DNA of 64,000 nt from Limnohabitans planktonicus II-D5 (GTDB taxonomy: Bacteria; Pseudomonadota; Gammaproteobacteria; Burkholderiales; Burkholderiaceae_C), in contig NZ_LFYT02000002.1 in assembly GCF_001270065.2 (NCBI RefSeq), forward strand, positions 186,001 through 250,000, in the 5' to 3' direction. Numbering within the stretch: the first letter of the stretch is position 1; every line of letters starts with the position of its first letter. The notes under the pieces are model-generated. The model ran no database searches. It saw only the letters and a list, made by a program, of their open reading frames with translations, and had not been told where the DNA came from. Below are positions 53,270 through 62,552 of this stretch, in pieces. The position numbers and the translations under genes are program-made.

Positions 53270-54375
53270 GCCAGCCGCTCCGCACGATACAGCTGCCATT
53301 TCAAGGCCAGCCAGGCCCCCATCACAATACCGGCCACAGCCACAAAGCTGCCCCAGCTCAGGGTCGACAGGCCAGACAGCCCCTGGCCGATGGTGCATCC
53401 CAGGGCCAACACGCCGCCCACGCCCATCAAGGTGCCGCCCAGCAGGTGCAGGGCCAAATCGCCAGTTTGTGAAAAGCCCTCCCAGCGAAAACTGCCGTCG
53501 AGTTGGGCGCTGACAAATGTCCCCAGCATAACGCCCAGGGCCAGCACCATGCCGGTGGTCAGACGTTTGCTGCCATCACTGAAGTACATGAAAGCGTCCC
53601 CCCACATGGCCACGGGCGCGGTGAAACTCATGCTCTCCATGCGGCCACTGGCAGTGCCTAAAAAGACGGGTTCCAGGGTTTGCGGATGTTCGGGCACAAA
53701 ACCCAGCACACCGCTGACCCACCACATGGCGACCACCAAAGCGCCCACCCCTAAACCAGCCCAGAGGTTGGATGACTGTCTGAATGCAGATTCCTTGAGT
53801 ACCCACAAGCCCAATGACAGGCCGATGAGACCTGCTGCCACCGCCCATGACAGTGGCAAAGCCCAGCCCGTCCACCATGCCAACGTCTGCCCGACGAAGG
53901 CCCCGTGTGGCAAGGCCAAGGCCACAGGGTCCAGGTATTGCACTCGCCACACCGCAGGCAAGCCGCGCATGGTCGCCAAGGCACTGATGCCCATGACCAT
54001 CAAGACCACAAGAGATTTCAGGTTGCCTGCCCCCAGTCGCACCAGCGCTTTGCTGGCACAGCCTGACGCCAGAACCATGCCGACACCAAACATCGTGCCG
54101 CCCAGACCGTATGACAGCCATGGCAATCGGTCAGCGGCGTAGACGGTGTTCAAAGGACTGATCGCGCCCCAACCAGACAGGGCACCCACACCCAGCACAG
54201 CCAGGGAAATGGCCAGCACCCATTGGCGCAATCGGGTCGTATCGCCCATGATGACCCAGTCGCTCAGGGCACCCATGGTACAAAAATGGCTGCGGTGCAG
54301 CACCCCCCCCATCATCAAACCCAGCAGCAAGGTCACGGCTGTGACCTCAAGGCTTTGGGCCTGCAAGGCTGCCAT
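53266..54375 (-). CDS. YeeE/YedE (TsuA-like) sulfur-compound transporter
   Basis: 369 aa membrane protein with about ten hydrophobic segments. Conserved cysteines lie in HRSHFCTMGAL, LASGCASKALVRLG and LGCTIGQGLSG, the pattern of TsuA thiosulfate channels, which pass the ion along cysteines by S-H contacts. ATG 54375 is taken as start (MAALQAQSLEVTAVTL); a GTG at 54423 would overlap cpoB. It is 22 nt after cpoB and coupled to tcdA. Selenium- or thiosulfate-specific use cannot be told apart. Confidence 0.9.
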   Translation of the reverse strand: MAALQAQSLEVTAVTLLLGLMMGGVLHRSHFCTMGALSDWVIMGDTTRLRQWVLAISLAVLGVGALSGWGAISPLNTVYAADRLPWLSYGLGGTMFGVGMVLASGCASKALVRLGAGNLKSLVVLMVMGISALATMRGLPAVWRVQYLDPVALALPHGAFVGQTLAWWTGWALPLSWAVAAGLIGLSLGLWVLKESAFRQSSNLWAGLGVGALVVAMWWVSGVLGFVPEHPQTLEPVFLGTASGRMESMSFTAPVAMWGDAFMYFSDGSKRLTTGMVLALGVMLGTFVSAQLDGSFRWEGFSQTGDLALHLLGGTLMGVGGVLALGCTIGQGLSGLSTLSWGSFVAVAGIVMGAWLALKWQLYRAERLA

Positions 54376-54397
54376 GGTGATCAAAGCAAACGCTCCA

Positions 54398-55192
54398 TCA
54401 GCGCAGGCGCGCCAAACGGTCACGGGCTGTGGCCGAAGTTTCCGAGTTCGGGTAAGCCTTGATCAAATCTTCGAGTGATTTGCGGGCAGCCTTGACGTCC
54501 TTGAGTTCCAATTGCACGTTCGAGATGGCCAAAAGGGCTTCAGGCGCACGCGGGTGAGCCGGGGCCTCATTGAGCATGCGCTGGAAATTGCCCAAAGACT
54601 CTTTGTAGGCCTTGGTGGCGTATTGCGCATTGCCCAGCCAGAAAAGGGCCGAGGGCAAATAACCGCTTTGGCTGTAACGCAGAACAAACTGATTCAATGA
54701 AGTTTGCGCTGCACCGAAATCTCCCTTGCGGAAGATCTCCATGCCCGCCTCGAATTCACGCTTTTCGGCGGGATCGGCCATGAATTCCCTGCCGTCGACT
54801 GAGACCTTCAGGGGTTCAAAGCGGCGCAAGCGCTCGTCCAGACCCGATTGGATGTCTTTTTGCCGCAACTGAACATCGCTGACATCACGCGCCAAACGCT
54901 CTTGGGCACCTCGGCCTTGTGAAATTTCGGCTTTCAGGGCGTCTATTTGCGCCTGAAAGTCCAGCAGTGAACGGCGCAATTGGGCGTTTTCTTCGCTCAA
55001 GGCTTTGCTGGTTTGCTCCAGACGTTGGCGCAACTCCAAAATGGCGCGGCGCGCGTCATCGTCTTCAAACAGACCCGCCTGAGCGGTGCCCAGCACACCG
55101 GCCAAAGACAAAGCCACCACCCAACGCAGGCCTGGGCGGCAAGGTGTGCGACTGAAGGAGCGCGCGGCAATCAAAAGCGTGTTCATGGCCAT
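54398..55192 (-). CDS. cpoB: Cell division coordinator CpoB (Tol-Pal system protein YbgF)
   Basis: 264 aa periplasmic protein. A signal peptide ends near AQA/GLFEDDD; a trimerising coiled coil (residues about 40-115) is followed by three TPR-like repeats (EFEAGMEIFRKGDFGAAQTS, then YLPSALFWLGNAQYATKAYKE, then RAPEALLAISNVQLELKD). It couples Tol-Pal function to peptidoglycan synthesis. ATG 55192 shares one base with the pal stop (TGATG), so translation is coupled. Confidence 0.94.
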   Translation of the reverse strand: MAMNTLLIAARSFSRTPCRPGLRWVVALSLAGVLGTAQAGLFEDDDARRAILELRQRLEQTSKALSEENAQLRRSLLDFQAQIDALKAEISQGRGAQERLARDVSDVQLRQKDIQSGLDERLRRFEPLKVSVDGREFMADPAEKREFEAGMEIFRKGDFGAAQTSLNQFVLRYSQSGYLPSALFWLGNAQYATKAYKESLGNFQRMLNEAPAHPRAPEALLAISNVQLELKDVKAARKSLEDLIKAYPNSETSATARDRLARLR

Positions 55193-55719
55193 CAATACCT
55201 GATTTCAACGCGACGGTTTTTCGCGTAATCCAGCTCTGTGGCACCTTGGGCAGCCAGCTTTTCCTTGCCGTAGCTCACTGCCTCCAATTGGCTGTCCGAG
55301 ACGCCAAGCAAGGTCAGTGCCTGACGCACAGCCTCGGCCCGTTTTTGTCCCAGCGCCAGGTTGTACTCGCGGCCACCGCGCTCGTCGGTATGACCTTCCA
55401 AATTGGCCTTGCGTTGCTTGTTGGCTTGCAGGAATCGCGCGTGGTTTTCAATCACTGGGCGAGCGTCTGCACGCACAACAAAGCTGTCGTAATCGAAATA
55501 GACCACATGCGCAACACCCGCAGGCCCGATGCCGGAACCGACTTTGTCGGCATTGACATTGGACACCCCTGTTTGCGAACTCATGTCCACGCCTTTTGCG
55601 GTCACCCCCGAAGAAGCGCGGGCAGATTTGTCTTCGACGGGCACCTCATCCAACTTCACCCCCGATGCACAACCGGCCAACAAGGCTGCCAACAACATAC
55701 CCGCCCAAATTTTCTTCAT
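55192..55719 (-). CDS. pal: Peptidoglycan-associated lipoprotein
   Basis: 175 aa outer-membrane lipoprotein. Signal and lipobox LLAGC at the N-terminus; an OmpA-like domain with EGHTDERGGREYNLALGQKRA binds meso-diaminopimelate. GAGGTGG precedes ATG 55719. It lies between tolB (38 nt upstream) and cpoB. Length standard. Confidence 0.97.
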   Translation of the reverse strand: MKKIWAGMLLAALLAGCASGVKLDEVPVEDKSARASSGVTAKGVDMSSQTGVSNVNADKVGSGIGPAGVAHVVYFDYDSFVVRADARPVIENHARFLQANKQRKANLEGHTDERGGREYNLALGQKRAEAVRQALTLLGVSDSQLEAVSYGKEKLAAQGATELDYAKNRRVEIRY

Positions 55720-55757
55720 GTTCCACCTCATTGATTAAAAAAACAAATGTCTCAAAC

Positions 55758-57062
55758 TCATTTCCACATCGGACCCCAATGGGGCTCCCGAATGTCACCG
55801 CCCTGCCCCGCCAGGCGAGCACGGATGCGCCCGTCCAAGGTGGTGGTCATCAGGGCCTCGCGACCTTGCTGCACCGTGGCGTACATCACCAAGCGGCTGT
55901 TGGGTGCAAAGCTCGGGCGTTCATCGGCCGATGTGTCGGACAGCGCCGTGACTTGACCTGAATTGACGTCCATCAGATGCAGGCGAAATTGCCCACCGAT
56001 GCGCGAGATGAAGGCCAGCCAGCGGCCATCCATGCTGACGGCAGGCGAAATGTTGTAGCTGCCCGAAAAAGTCACCCTTTCAGCCGGGCCGCCTTGCGCA
56101 GGCATGCGATAAATCTGGGGGCTACCACCTCGGTCGCTGACGAAATACAAGGCAGTGCCATCGGGCGAGAAAACGGGCTCGGTGTTGATGCTGCCCGCCT
56201 GCGTCAAGCGGCGCGGCTCGCCCCCGGCCAGATCGATGCGAAACAGTTGCGATCCGCCATCGCGGCTCAGTGTGGCCACCAAAGACTTGCCATCGGGCGC
56301 CCAAGTGGGGGCACTGTTGGAGCCCTTGAAGTTGGCCACGGCGCGGCGTTGACCCGTGGCCAGCTCGTGCACATACACCACGGGTTTGCGCGACTCAAAC
56401 GACACATAAGCCAGCTGTGTGCCGCTGGGTGACCAGACGGGCGAAATGATGGGCTCCGGACTCATCAAGGCCGACTTGGCCCCTTCACCATCGGAATCGG
56501 CAATCCACAGGGTGTATCTGCCTGAGGTCTTGGTGACATAGGTGATGCGGGTGGCAAAAACACCCGGCAAGCCGGTCAACTGCTGATAAGCCCAGTCGGC
56601 CACACGGTGTGCCGACAAACGCAAATCGGCGGCCACCACCGTGTCTTTGTAATCGGCTTTTTCCTGACCCTTGACCGTATCCCACAAGCGCGCACGCACA
56701 TCATAGCGGCCATCGGCCAAACGGGTGATGGAGCCAGCCAACAAAGCCTCAGCTGACAACTGCCGCAAGGCAGACCAATCGGGTCGACTCATTTCATCGA
56801 GCTGGACGCTGCCAAACGCCAAGCCTTTGAACTGACCACTGCGCTCCAGATCATTTTGAACAATGCTGGCAAATTTCTGTGGCGCTGTCGCTTCACCTTT
56901 GAATGGCGCGATCACCACCGGCAACTGCGTCATGCCTACGCCCGTGACTTCGACGCGAAACTCGGCCTGAGCTGACACAGTCATGCCGCCGGCCAGACAC
57001 AAGGCCATTAACCATTTGAACAAGCCGCCAGACGGGCTCATGTGCAGCGAAAAAAGCTTCAT
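55758..57062 (-). CDS. tolB: Tol-Pal system periplasmic protein TolB
   Basis: 434 aa. Signal peptide ending near SAQA/EFRVEVTG; N-terminal alpha/beta domain, then a six-bladed propeller of PD40 repeats (PVWSPSGTQLAYV, PTWAPDGKSLVAT, PVFSPDGTALYFV, PAVSMDGRWLAFI, PSFAPNSRLVMYA). Binds Pal and TolA during envelope constriction. First gene here of tolB-pal-cpoB; tolQRA are not upstream, msbA is, on the other strand. Confidence 0.97.
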   Translation of the reverse strand: MKLFSLHMSPSGGLFKWLMALCLAGGMTVSAQAEFRVEVTGVGMTQLPVVIAPFKGEATAPQKFASIVQNDLERSGQFKGLAFGSVQLDEMSRPDWSALRQLSAEALLAGSITRLADGRYDVRARLWDTVKGQEKADYKDTVVAADLRLSAHRVADWAYQQLTGLPGVFATRITYVTKTSGRYTLWIADSDGEGAKSALMSPEPIISPVWSPSGTQLAYVSFESRKPVVYVHELATGQRRAVANFKGSNSAPTWAPDGKSLVATLSRDGGSQLFRIDLAGGEPRRLTQAGSINTEPVFSPDGTALYFVSDRGGSPQIYRMPAQGGPAERVTFSGSYNISPAVSMDGRWLAFISRIGGQFRLHLMDVNSGQVTALSDTSADERPSFAPNSRLVMYATVQQGREALMTTTLDGRIRARLAGQGGDIREPHWGPMWK

Positions 57063-57084
57063 AGGGGCAGCAGGGTTGTGGACA

Positions 57085-57114
57085 AAATTCGAAGGCCCGA
57101 TCGTACACCGTCAA
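57085..57114 (-). promoter_or_regulatory. Possible tolB promoter
   Basis: On the minus strand, TTGACG (57114-57109) and GAATTT (57090-57085) are 18 nt apart, 22 nt before the tolB ATG. It would make the tolB cluster independent of tolQRA. Confidence 0.35.
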
Positions 57115-57232
57115 GATGACCCATTGGCAGGATGCACACGCCTTGTTACGGTCAAAAAAGGGCTGCTGTTGCGCCAGCGCAGGCCCAAGACGCTCAGTGG
57201 CCTGGAATGCCCTGCTTACAATCAAAGCGCCC

Positions 57233-59014
57233 ATGACGCCAAATACCCCCGAACGCCCCCCCCAGACCATCCGCAGCCGACTGGTCCGCCTGGCCCCCTA
57301 CTTTGCCAAGCAACGTGGCATCTGGACGGTGGCCACCATGGCCACGCTGGTCGGGGCGCTGACAGAGCCCCTGATTCCTGCGCTGTTTCAGCCCTTGCTG
57401 GACAAAGGCTTCACTGAAAACAGCCTGCCCTGGTGGTCCATCCCGATCGCCGTGATCGGTTTGTTCACCCTCAGAGGCATCGCACACTTTGTCGGGCAAT
57501 ATGCCCTGGCACGCATCACCAACGATGGCATGGAAAACCTGCGCAAAGACATGTTTGCCCAGTTGTTGCGCGCCGACATCAGCTTGTTTGGTCGCCAATC
57601 GGCCAGTGCCCTGTCCAACACTGTGGTCTACGAAGTGCAAAACGGCACCAACCAGCTGATATCTGCCCTCATTGGCCTGGCCAGGGACAGCTTCACGTTG
57701 CTGGCCTTTGTCGGCTTTCTCATGTGGATCAACTGGAAACTGACCCTGGTGGTGTTCACCGTGGCTCCAGCCTTGAGTTGGACCATGAAAGTGCTGTCCA
57801 AACGGCTTTACAGGCTGACCAAGGCAGGCCAGCAAGCGACCGATGACTTGGCCTATGTGGTGGAAGAAAACGTGCTGGCGCACCGCATGGTGCGCTTACA
57901 TGGCGCACAAACCCAGCAAATGAACCGATTCGCAAGCCTTGGCTACCAGCTCAGAAGGCTGGCCCTGAAATCGACCGCCTCATCTGCGGCCATAGCACCT
58001 TTGACCCAGATCCTCGCCGCGATCGCCCTGTCGGTGGTTCTGGTGATCGCCCTGATGCAAAGCAAAAGCGGGGCTTCTGGTGCCACCGTGGGCGGCTTTG
58101 TCGCCTTCATCAGCGCCATGCTCATGATGGTGGCCCCCATCAAACGTCTGGCCGATGTGGCCAACCCGCTCACCCGTGGACTGGCCGCGCTGGAGCGCTG
58201 CCTGGCTTTGCTCAGCGATGCACCTGCCGAAACACAGGGCCAACACCAGGTGGACAAGGCCCAAGGCGCGATCGAGTGGAAAGGCGTGCATGTGCAGTTC
58301 AGCCCCGACAGCGCTCCGGCATTAAGCGGTGTCGATCTGTTGGTGCAACCGGGCGAAACCGTGGCGCTGGTGGGCACCTCTGGGGCAGGCAAAACCACCC
58401 TGGTGCAACTGTTGCCCCGTTTTGTTCAAGCCAGTGCCGGCCAGGTGTTGCTCGATGGCGTGCCACTTCAAGACTGGCAACTGGCCAGTTTGCGCCGACA
58501 AATGGCGATGGTCAGCCAGGATGTGGTCATGCTCAACGACACCTTGGCCGCCAACGTCTGCCTGGGCCAAGCCCCGGATCGTGCGCGCATCCAGTCATGC
58601 CTGGAAGCGGCCAATTTATCGGGGCATGTGGCACAACTGCCCCAGGGCATGGACACCCTGCTCGGCCACAACGCGGGCGAGTTGTCTGGCGGTCAGCGCC
58701 AACGCCTGGCGATTGCCCGAGCCCTGTACAAAGACGCGCCGATTTTGATTTTGGACGAGGCCACGTCGGCCTTGGACAATGCCTCCGAGCGCCTGGTGCA
58801 AGAAGCCTTGCAGCAACTCATGAAGGGCCGCACCACCCTGATCGTGGCGCACCGACTGTCCACCATCGAGCACGCAGACAGGGTGGTGGTCATGGACAAG
58901 GGCCGCATCGTGGAGCAAGGCGCACCGGCTGCGCTGCTGGCCGCAGGCGGTGCCTACGCCAGGCTGCACAACCGGGGTGAGTGGATCACGGGCGAAGACA
59001 ACAAGCCTGCATAA
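57233..59014 (+). CDS. msbA: Lipid A export ATP-binding/permease protein
   Basis: 593 aa ABC half-transporter that flips lipid A-core across the inner membrane as a homodimer. The N-terminal six-helix domain (to about residue 320) is followed by a nucleotide-binding domain with GTSGAGKTTLVQLL, ELSGGQRQRLAIARALY and ILILDEATSALDN. ATG 57233 fits the family N-terminus; upstream frame is not conserved. TACAAT at 57217-57222 lies 10 nt before the ATG, suggesting a very short leader. Divergent from tolB, convergent with rng. Confidence 0.95.
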   Translation: MTPNTPERPPQTIRSRLVRLAPYFAKQRGIWTVATMATLVGALTEPLIPALFQPLLDKGFTENSLPWWSIPIAVIGLFTLRGIAHFVGQYALARITNDGMENLRKDMFAQLLRADISLFGRQSASALSNTVVYEVQNGTNQLISALIGLARDSFTLLAFVGFLMWINWKLTLVVFTVAPALSWTMKVLSKRLYRLTKAGQQATDDLAYVVEENVLAHRMVRLHGAQTQQMNRFASLGYQLRRLALKSTASSAAIAPLTQILAAIALSVVLVIALMQSKSGASGATVGGFVAFISAMLMMVAPIKRLADVANPLTRGLAALERCLALLSDAPAETQGQHQVDKAQGAIEWKGVHVQFSPDSAPALSGVDLLVQPGETVALVGTSGAGKTTLVQLLPRFVQASAGQVLLDGVPLQDWQLASLRRQMAMVSQDVVMLNDTLAANVCLGQAPDRARIQSCLEAANLSGHVAQLPQGMDTLLGHNAGELSGGQRQRLAIARALYKDAPILILDEATSALDNASERLVQEALQQLMKGRTTLIVAHRLSTIEHADRVVVMDKGRIVEQGAPAALLAAGGAYARLHNRGEWITGEDNKPA

Positions 59015-59087
59015 ATGCAAGCAGCCTCTCAAAGAGCACCGCAAGCAGTCTCATTTCGCCTGGGCACCCAGCAAGAACCGAGTCACA

Positions 59088-60560
59088 TCACATCAACACG
59101 ATGTCGTACTGCTCAGGCCCCATGGAGGCCTCGACTTGCAGCGATATCGGTTTGGCTATGAAGTCCGACAAACCGGCCAGGTGCTGGCTTTCTTCGTCGA
59201 GCAACAAATCAATCACCGCTGGCGCTGCCACGACCCGGAACTCTCGCGGATTGAACTGCCGAGCCTCACGCAAGATTTCGCGCAGGATGTCATAAGCCAC
59301 CGAACGCGGGGTTTTGACAATCCCCTTGCCCTGGCAGCTCGGGCACGGCTCGCACAGGATGTGGGCCAGGGACTCGCGGGTGCGCTTGCGCGTCATCTCC
59401 AGCAGACCCAATGAGGAAAAGCCCCCCGCCATTGTCTTGACGCGGTCGCGCGCCAGTTGCTTGCGAAACTCGGCCAGCACCTCATCCTTGTGTTCAGCAC
59501 GGGACATGTCAATGAAGTCGGCAATGATGATGCCCCCCAGATTTCGCAGCCGCAATTGCCGTGCTATGGCCTGTGACGCTTCCAGATTGGTTTTGAAAAT
59601 CGTGTCCTCAAAATTGCGCGCCCCCACATACCCCCCCGTATTCACGTCCACCGTGGTCAGCGCTTCGGTCTGGTCGATAATGAGGTAGCCACCAGACTTC
59701 AAGTCCACCCGACGCCCCAGCGCCTTGGCGATTTCCTCGTCAATGGCATACAGGTCAAAAATCGGTCGCTCGCCCTTGTAGTGTTGCAAACGCTCGGCGG
59801 CTTTGGGCATGAACTCACGGCCAAACTCGACCAACTTGCCAAATTGCTCTTGAGAGTCAATGCGTATGCTTTGTGTGGCCTCCCCCACCAGATCTCGCAA
59901 GACGCGCTGCAACAGCGTCAAGTCCTGGTGCAGCAAGGAAGGCGGCGGCAAGCGCATCGAAGCCTCTTTGATGCGTGCCCAGGTCTTGCGCAAATAGGTG
60001 ATGTCGTCTTGCAGCTCTTCGTCGCTGGAGTCCTCTGCATTGGTGCGCAAAATAAAGCCGCCACCTGCCGGCCCGGCCAAGGCCTGCACGCGTTTGCGCA
60101 AAGCATCGCGCTGCTCGGAGGGGATTTTTTGCGACACACCAATGTGATCGTCTTGCGGCAAAAAGACCAAATGGCGGCCCGCGATGCTGATTTGCGTCGA
60201 CAGGCGGGCCCCCTTGGTGCCCATCGGGTCCTTGATGACCTGCACCATGATGGCGCGGCCCTCAAACACCTGCTTTTCGATCGGCACCATCGGCTGACCT
60301 GTGCGGGCCGCGGCGGCCTCGCCTTCGGCGTGCTTTTGCCACACATCGGCCACATGCAAAAAAGCCGCTTTGTCCAGACCAATGTCAATGAAGGCCGATT
60401 GCATGCCAGGCAAGACGCGGGCCACCTTGCCCAAGTAGACATTGCCCACCAAACCGCGCTCGAGCGTGCGCTCAACGTGCAACTCTTGCACCGCGCCAAA
60501 CTCCACCACCGCCACCCGTGTTTCCTGGGGCGACCAATTGACCAAAATATCTTGTTGCAT
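59088..60560 (-). CDS. rng: Ribonuclease G
   Basis: 490 aa endoribonuclease that trims the 5' end of 16S rRNA and decays mRNAs. S1 domain around residues 35-125 (GLVGNVYLGKVARVLPGMQSAFIDIG), catalytic Asp in TTVDVNTGGYVG and IIADFIDM, zinc-link CEPCPSCQGKG. Shorter than RNase E and lacking its C-terminal scaffold. Last gene of the hemF-nadD-rsfS-rlmH-maf-rng operon, 118 nt after maf. Confidence 0.97.
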   Translation of the reverse strand: MQQDILVNWSPQETRVAVVEFGAVQELHVERTLERGLVGNVYLGKVARVLPGMQSAFIDIGLDKAAFLHVADVWQKHAEGEAAAARTGQPMVPIEKQVFEGRAIMVQVIKDPMGTKGARLSTQISIAGRHLVFLPQDDHIGVSQKIPSEQRDALRKRVQALAGPAGGGFILRTNAEDSSDEELQDDITYLRKTWARIKEASMRLPPPSLLHQDLTLLQRVLRDLVGEATQSIRIDSQEQFGKLVEFGREFMPKAAERLQHYKGERPIFDLYAIDEEIAKALGRRVDLKSGGYLIIDQTEALTTVDVNTGGYVGARNFEDTIFKTNLEASQAIARQLRLRNLGGIIIADFIDMSRAEHKDEVLAEFRKQLARDRVKTMAGGFSSLGLLEMTRKRTRESLAHILCEPCPSCQGKGIVKTPRSVAYDILREILREARQFNPREFRVVAAPAVIDLLLDEESQHLAGLSDFIAKPISLQVEASMGPEQYDIVLM

Positions 60561-60678
60561 GGTGGGTAATCAGAAGGAAAGAGTTGAAACCAAGGACATC
60601 CGCGAAACAGCGCACAGCCGTGCTTGACCACCTCGGATTGATACCGGCAAGATGACACGGCAAACGGTCATGACAGGC

Positions 60679-61281
60679 TCAACAGCGCACACCCAACGAG
60701 CGCAGCAAGGCAGCGGTCTCAAACAGCGGCAAGCCCATGATGCCTGAATAACTGCCCCGAATCTGCTCAATGTGGGCAGCTGCTCTGCCCTGCACCCCAT
60801 AGGCCCCGGCCTTGCCCAGGGGCTCGCCCGTGGCCACATAGGCCTTGATCTGCGCAGCGGTCATGGGCGCAAAACGTACCCACGATTCGGAAACCGCGTC
60901 CACCCTCTGCTTGCCTTTTTGTACCGCGACAGCGGTCAATACCCGGTGAGATTGGCCCGCCAGCCGCTTGAGGATGCGCACCGCATCGGCTTCGTCAGCC
61001 GGTTTGCCCAAAATGTCACGGCCCAAGCACACGGTGGTATCGGCGCACAACACCGGCGCTGCGGGCAGGCCTTGGCGTTTCAAACGTTCCACAGCCGCAT
61101 CCAGCTTGAGGCCCGTGACACGCGCCACATAACGCCCAGGCGCTTCTGCACCGCGCACCGACTCCAAAGACTCTGCGTCTTCTTCAGGGCCCGCCAAAAG
61201 CAGTTGGTGAGCCACGCCGATTTGGTCCAGCAATTGGCTGCGCCGTGGGCTTTGGGATGCCAGATAAATGAAGTCTCTCAT
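60679..61281 (-). CDS. maf: Maf-like nucleoside triphosphate pyrophosphatase
   Basis: 200 aa. Hydrolyses the alpha-beta bond of non-canonical or dTTP/UTP-type nucleotides. Motifs [16 protein letters not shown] and [11 protein letters not shown]; the SPRR plus [10 protein letters not shown] pattern fits the YhdE (dTTP/UTP) subgroup better than YceF. Start overlaps the rlmH stop by 4 nt. Confidence 0.93.
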   Translation of the reverse strand: MRDFIYLASQSPRRSQLLDQIGVAHQLLLAGPEEDAESLESVRGAEAPGRYVARVTGLKLDAAVERLKRQGLPAAPVLCADTTVCLGRDILGKPADEADAVRILKRLAGQSHRVLTAVAVQKGKQRVDAVSESWVRFAPMTAAQIKAYVATGEPLGKAGAYGVQGRAAAHIEQIRGSYSGIMGLPLFETAALLRSLGVRC

Positions 61282-61745
61282 TCGCGGTGGTAGGGATGGT
61301 TGGCGTTGATCGACCAGGCCCTGTAGAGCTGCTCAATCAAGAGCACCCGGGCCATGGCGTGGGGCAATGTCATGTCCGACAAGCGAATGCGCTCGTGGGC
61401 CGCTTGCCGAAACTCGGGCTCCAGCCCGTCGGGGCCGCCAATGACCAAGGCCACATCGTCACCACTGAGCTGCCAACTGGTCAGCCGTGTGGCCAGGGCC
61501 TGGGTGGTCAGGTGGGTGCCACGCTCATCGAGCACCACGATGCGGGTGCCGCGAGGAATGGCCGCTTCTATGCGCTGGCGCTCGGCGGCGTACAAGGTGG
61601 GCAGGGTTTTGGAGCCCCGGGGCTCGGTTTTCACGGCCTTGAGCTCGACCTTGAGCTCAGGCGGGAAACGTTTGGCGTAGTCGTCCCAGGCGGTTTGCGC
61701 CCAGTCGGGCACGCGCAGGCCGACCGCCACGATCAGCAGCTTCAT
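61278..61745 (-). CDS. rlmH: 23S rRNA (pseudouridine1915-N3)-methyltransferase
   Basis: 155 aa SPOUT-class enzyme methylating the pseudouridine in helix 69. The SAM knot is [15 protein letters not shown], with the C-terminal [20 protein letters not shown] typical of RlmH. Standard length. It lies 6 nt after rsfS and overlaps maf. Confidence 0.97.
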   Translation of the reverse strand: MKLLIVAVGLRVPDWAQTAWDDYAKRFPPELKVELKAVKTEPRGSKTLPTLYAAERQRIEAAIPRGTRIVVLDERGTHLTTQALATRLTSWQLSGDDVALVIGGPDGLEPEFRQAAHERIRLSDMTLPHAMARVLLIEQLYRAWSINANHPYHRE

Positions 61746-61751
61746 GCAGGA

Positions 61752-62552
61752 TCAATCGGCTTTGCGACGGGTCGCAGCTTGCACGGCCTTGCGCGCTGGG
61801 GCCTTTTTGACAGCGGATTTGGCCGCCGATTTGGCCGCAGGCTTGGCTGTTGGTTTGCCTACCGTCTTCACAGTGGGCTTGCTGGTTTTGGTAGCAGGCT
61901 TGGCCAAGGACTTGGCAGTGGGCTTGGCCACGGACTTGGCAGTGGGCTTGGCCGCAGATTTGGCTGCTGGCTTGGCCGCAGATTTGGCTGCTGGCTTGGC
62001 CGATTTGACCGGGGCTTTCAAGGCGGGCTTGGCCTTGCTGACGGGCTTGGCTGCTGGTTTGGCTGCAGCAGTTTTTGCTGGAGTGGTTTTGGCTGCACCG
62101 GTTTTGGCGCTGGCTTTAGCGCTTGATTTTTTGGCCACAGAGTTTTTGATGTGGCCTTTGACCTCGGCAGCGGCTGCAGGCTTGGGCGCACCGAACTTCA
62201 GGCGCACCGGTGTGCCACCCCATATTTCTTCGAGGTTGTAATAGGTGCGGATGGTGGGCTGCATGATGTGCGCCACGGCTTGGCCGCAGTCCACAATGAT
62301 CCACTCGCCGTTGTCTTCGCCTTCCATTCGGGGCTTGCCAAATCCGGCTTCACGCACCTTGTCGCGCACACTCGCAGCCAAGGCCTTGGTCTGGCGATTG
62401 GAGGTGCCAGAGGCAATGATCACGCGCTCAAACAAGGGGGAAAGGTGTTCAGTGTCAAACACCTGAATGTCCTGGGCTTTCACATCTTCCAGCGCGTCGA
62501 CAATGGCACGCTGGAGTTTTTGGGTGTCTTTTTTGGCAGCAGTTTCGGTCAT
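61752..62552 (-). CDS. rsfS: Ribosome silencing factor with a long Ala/Lys/Pro-rich tail
   Basis: 266 aa. Residues 1-120 are a complete RsfS domain (E. coli 105 aa) that binds L14 and blocks subunit joining; NGEWIIVDCGQAVAHIMQP and YYNLEEIWG are seen. Residues 121-266 are a low-complexity tail built of AAKP/AKS-like repeats, strongly basic, like histone H1 C-termini. ATG 62552 shares one base with the nadD stop (TGATG). The tail probably binds nucleic acid (inference). Confidence 0.95.
   Translation of the reverse strand: MTETAAKKDTQKLQRAIVDALEDVKAQDIQVFDTEHLSPLFERVIIASGTSNRQTKALAASVRDKVREAGFGKPRMEGEDNGEWIIVDCGQAVAHIMQPTIRTYYNLEEIWGGTPVRLKFGAPKPAAAAEVKGHIKNSVAKKSSAKASAKTGAAKTTPAKTAAAKPAAKPVSKAKPALKAPVKSAKPAAKSAAKPAAKSAAKPTAKSVAKPTAKSLAKPATKTSKPTVKTVGKPTAKPAAKSAAKSAVKKAPARKAVQAATRRKAD

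Noticed and set aside
52703..54142. Long plus-strand open frame of about 480 codons
   Set aside because: It is antisense to tcdA and the YeeE/YedE gene, both of which carry clear family motifs; composition is that of a GC-rich shadow frame.
61287..62241. Gly-rich and hydrophobic-looking plus-strand frames opposite rsfS/rlmH
   Set aside because: They arise from the complement of the Ala/Lys/Pro repeat region and have no support of their own.
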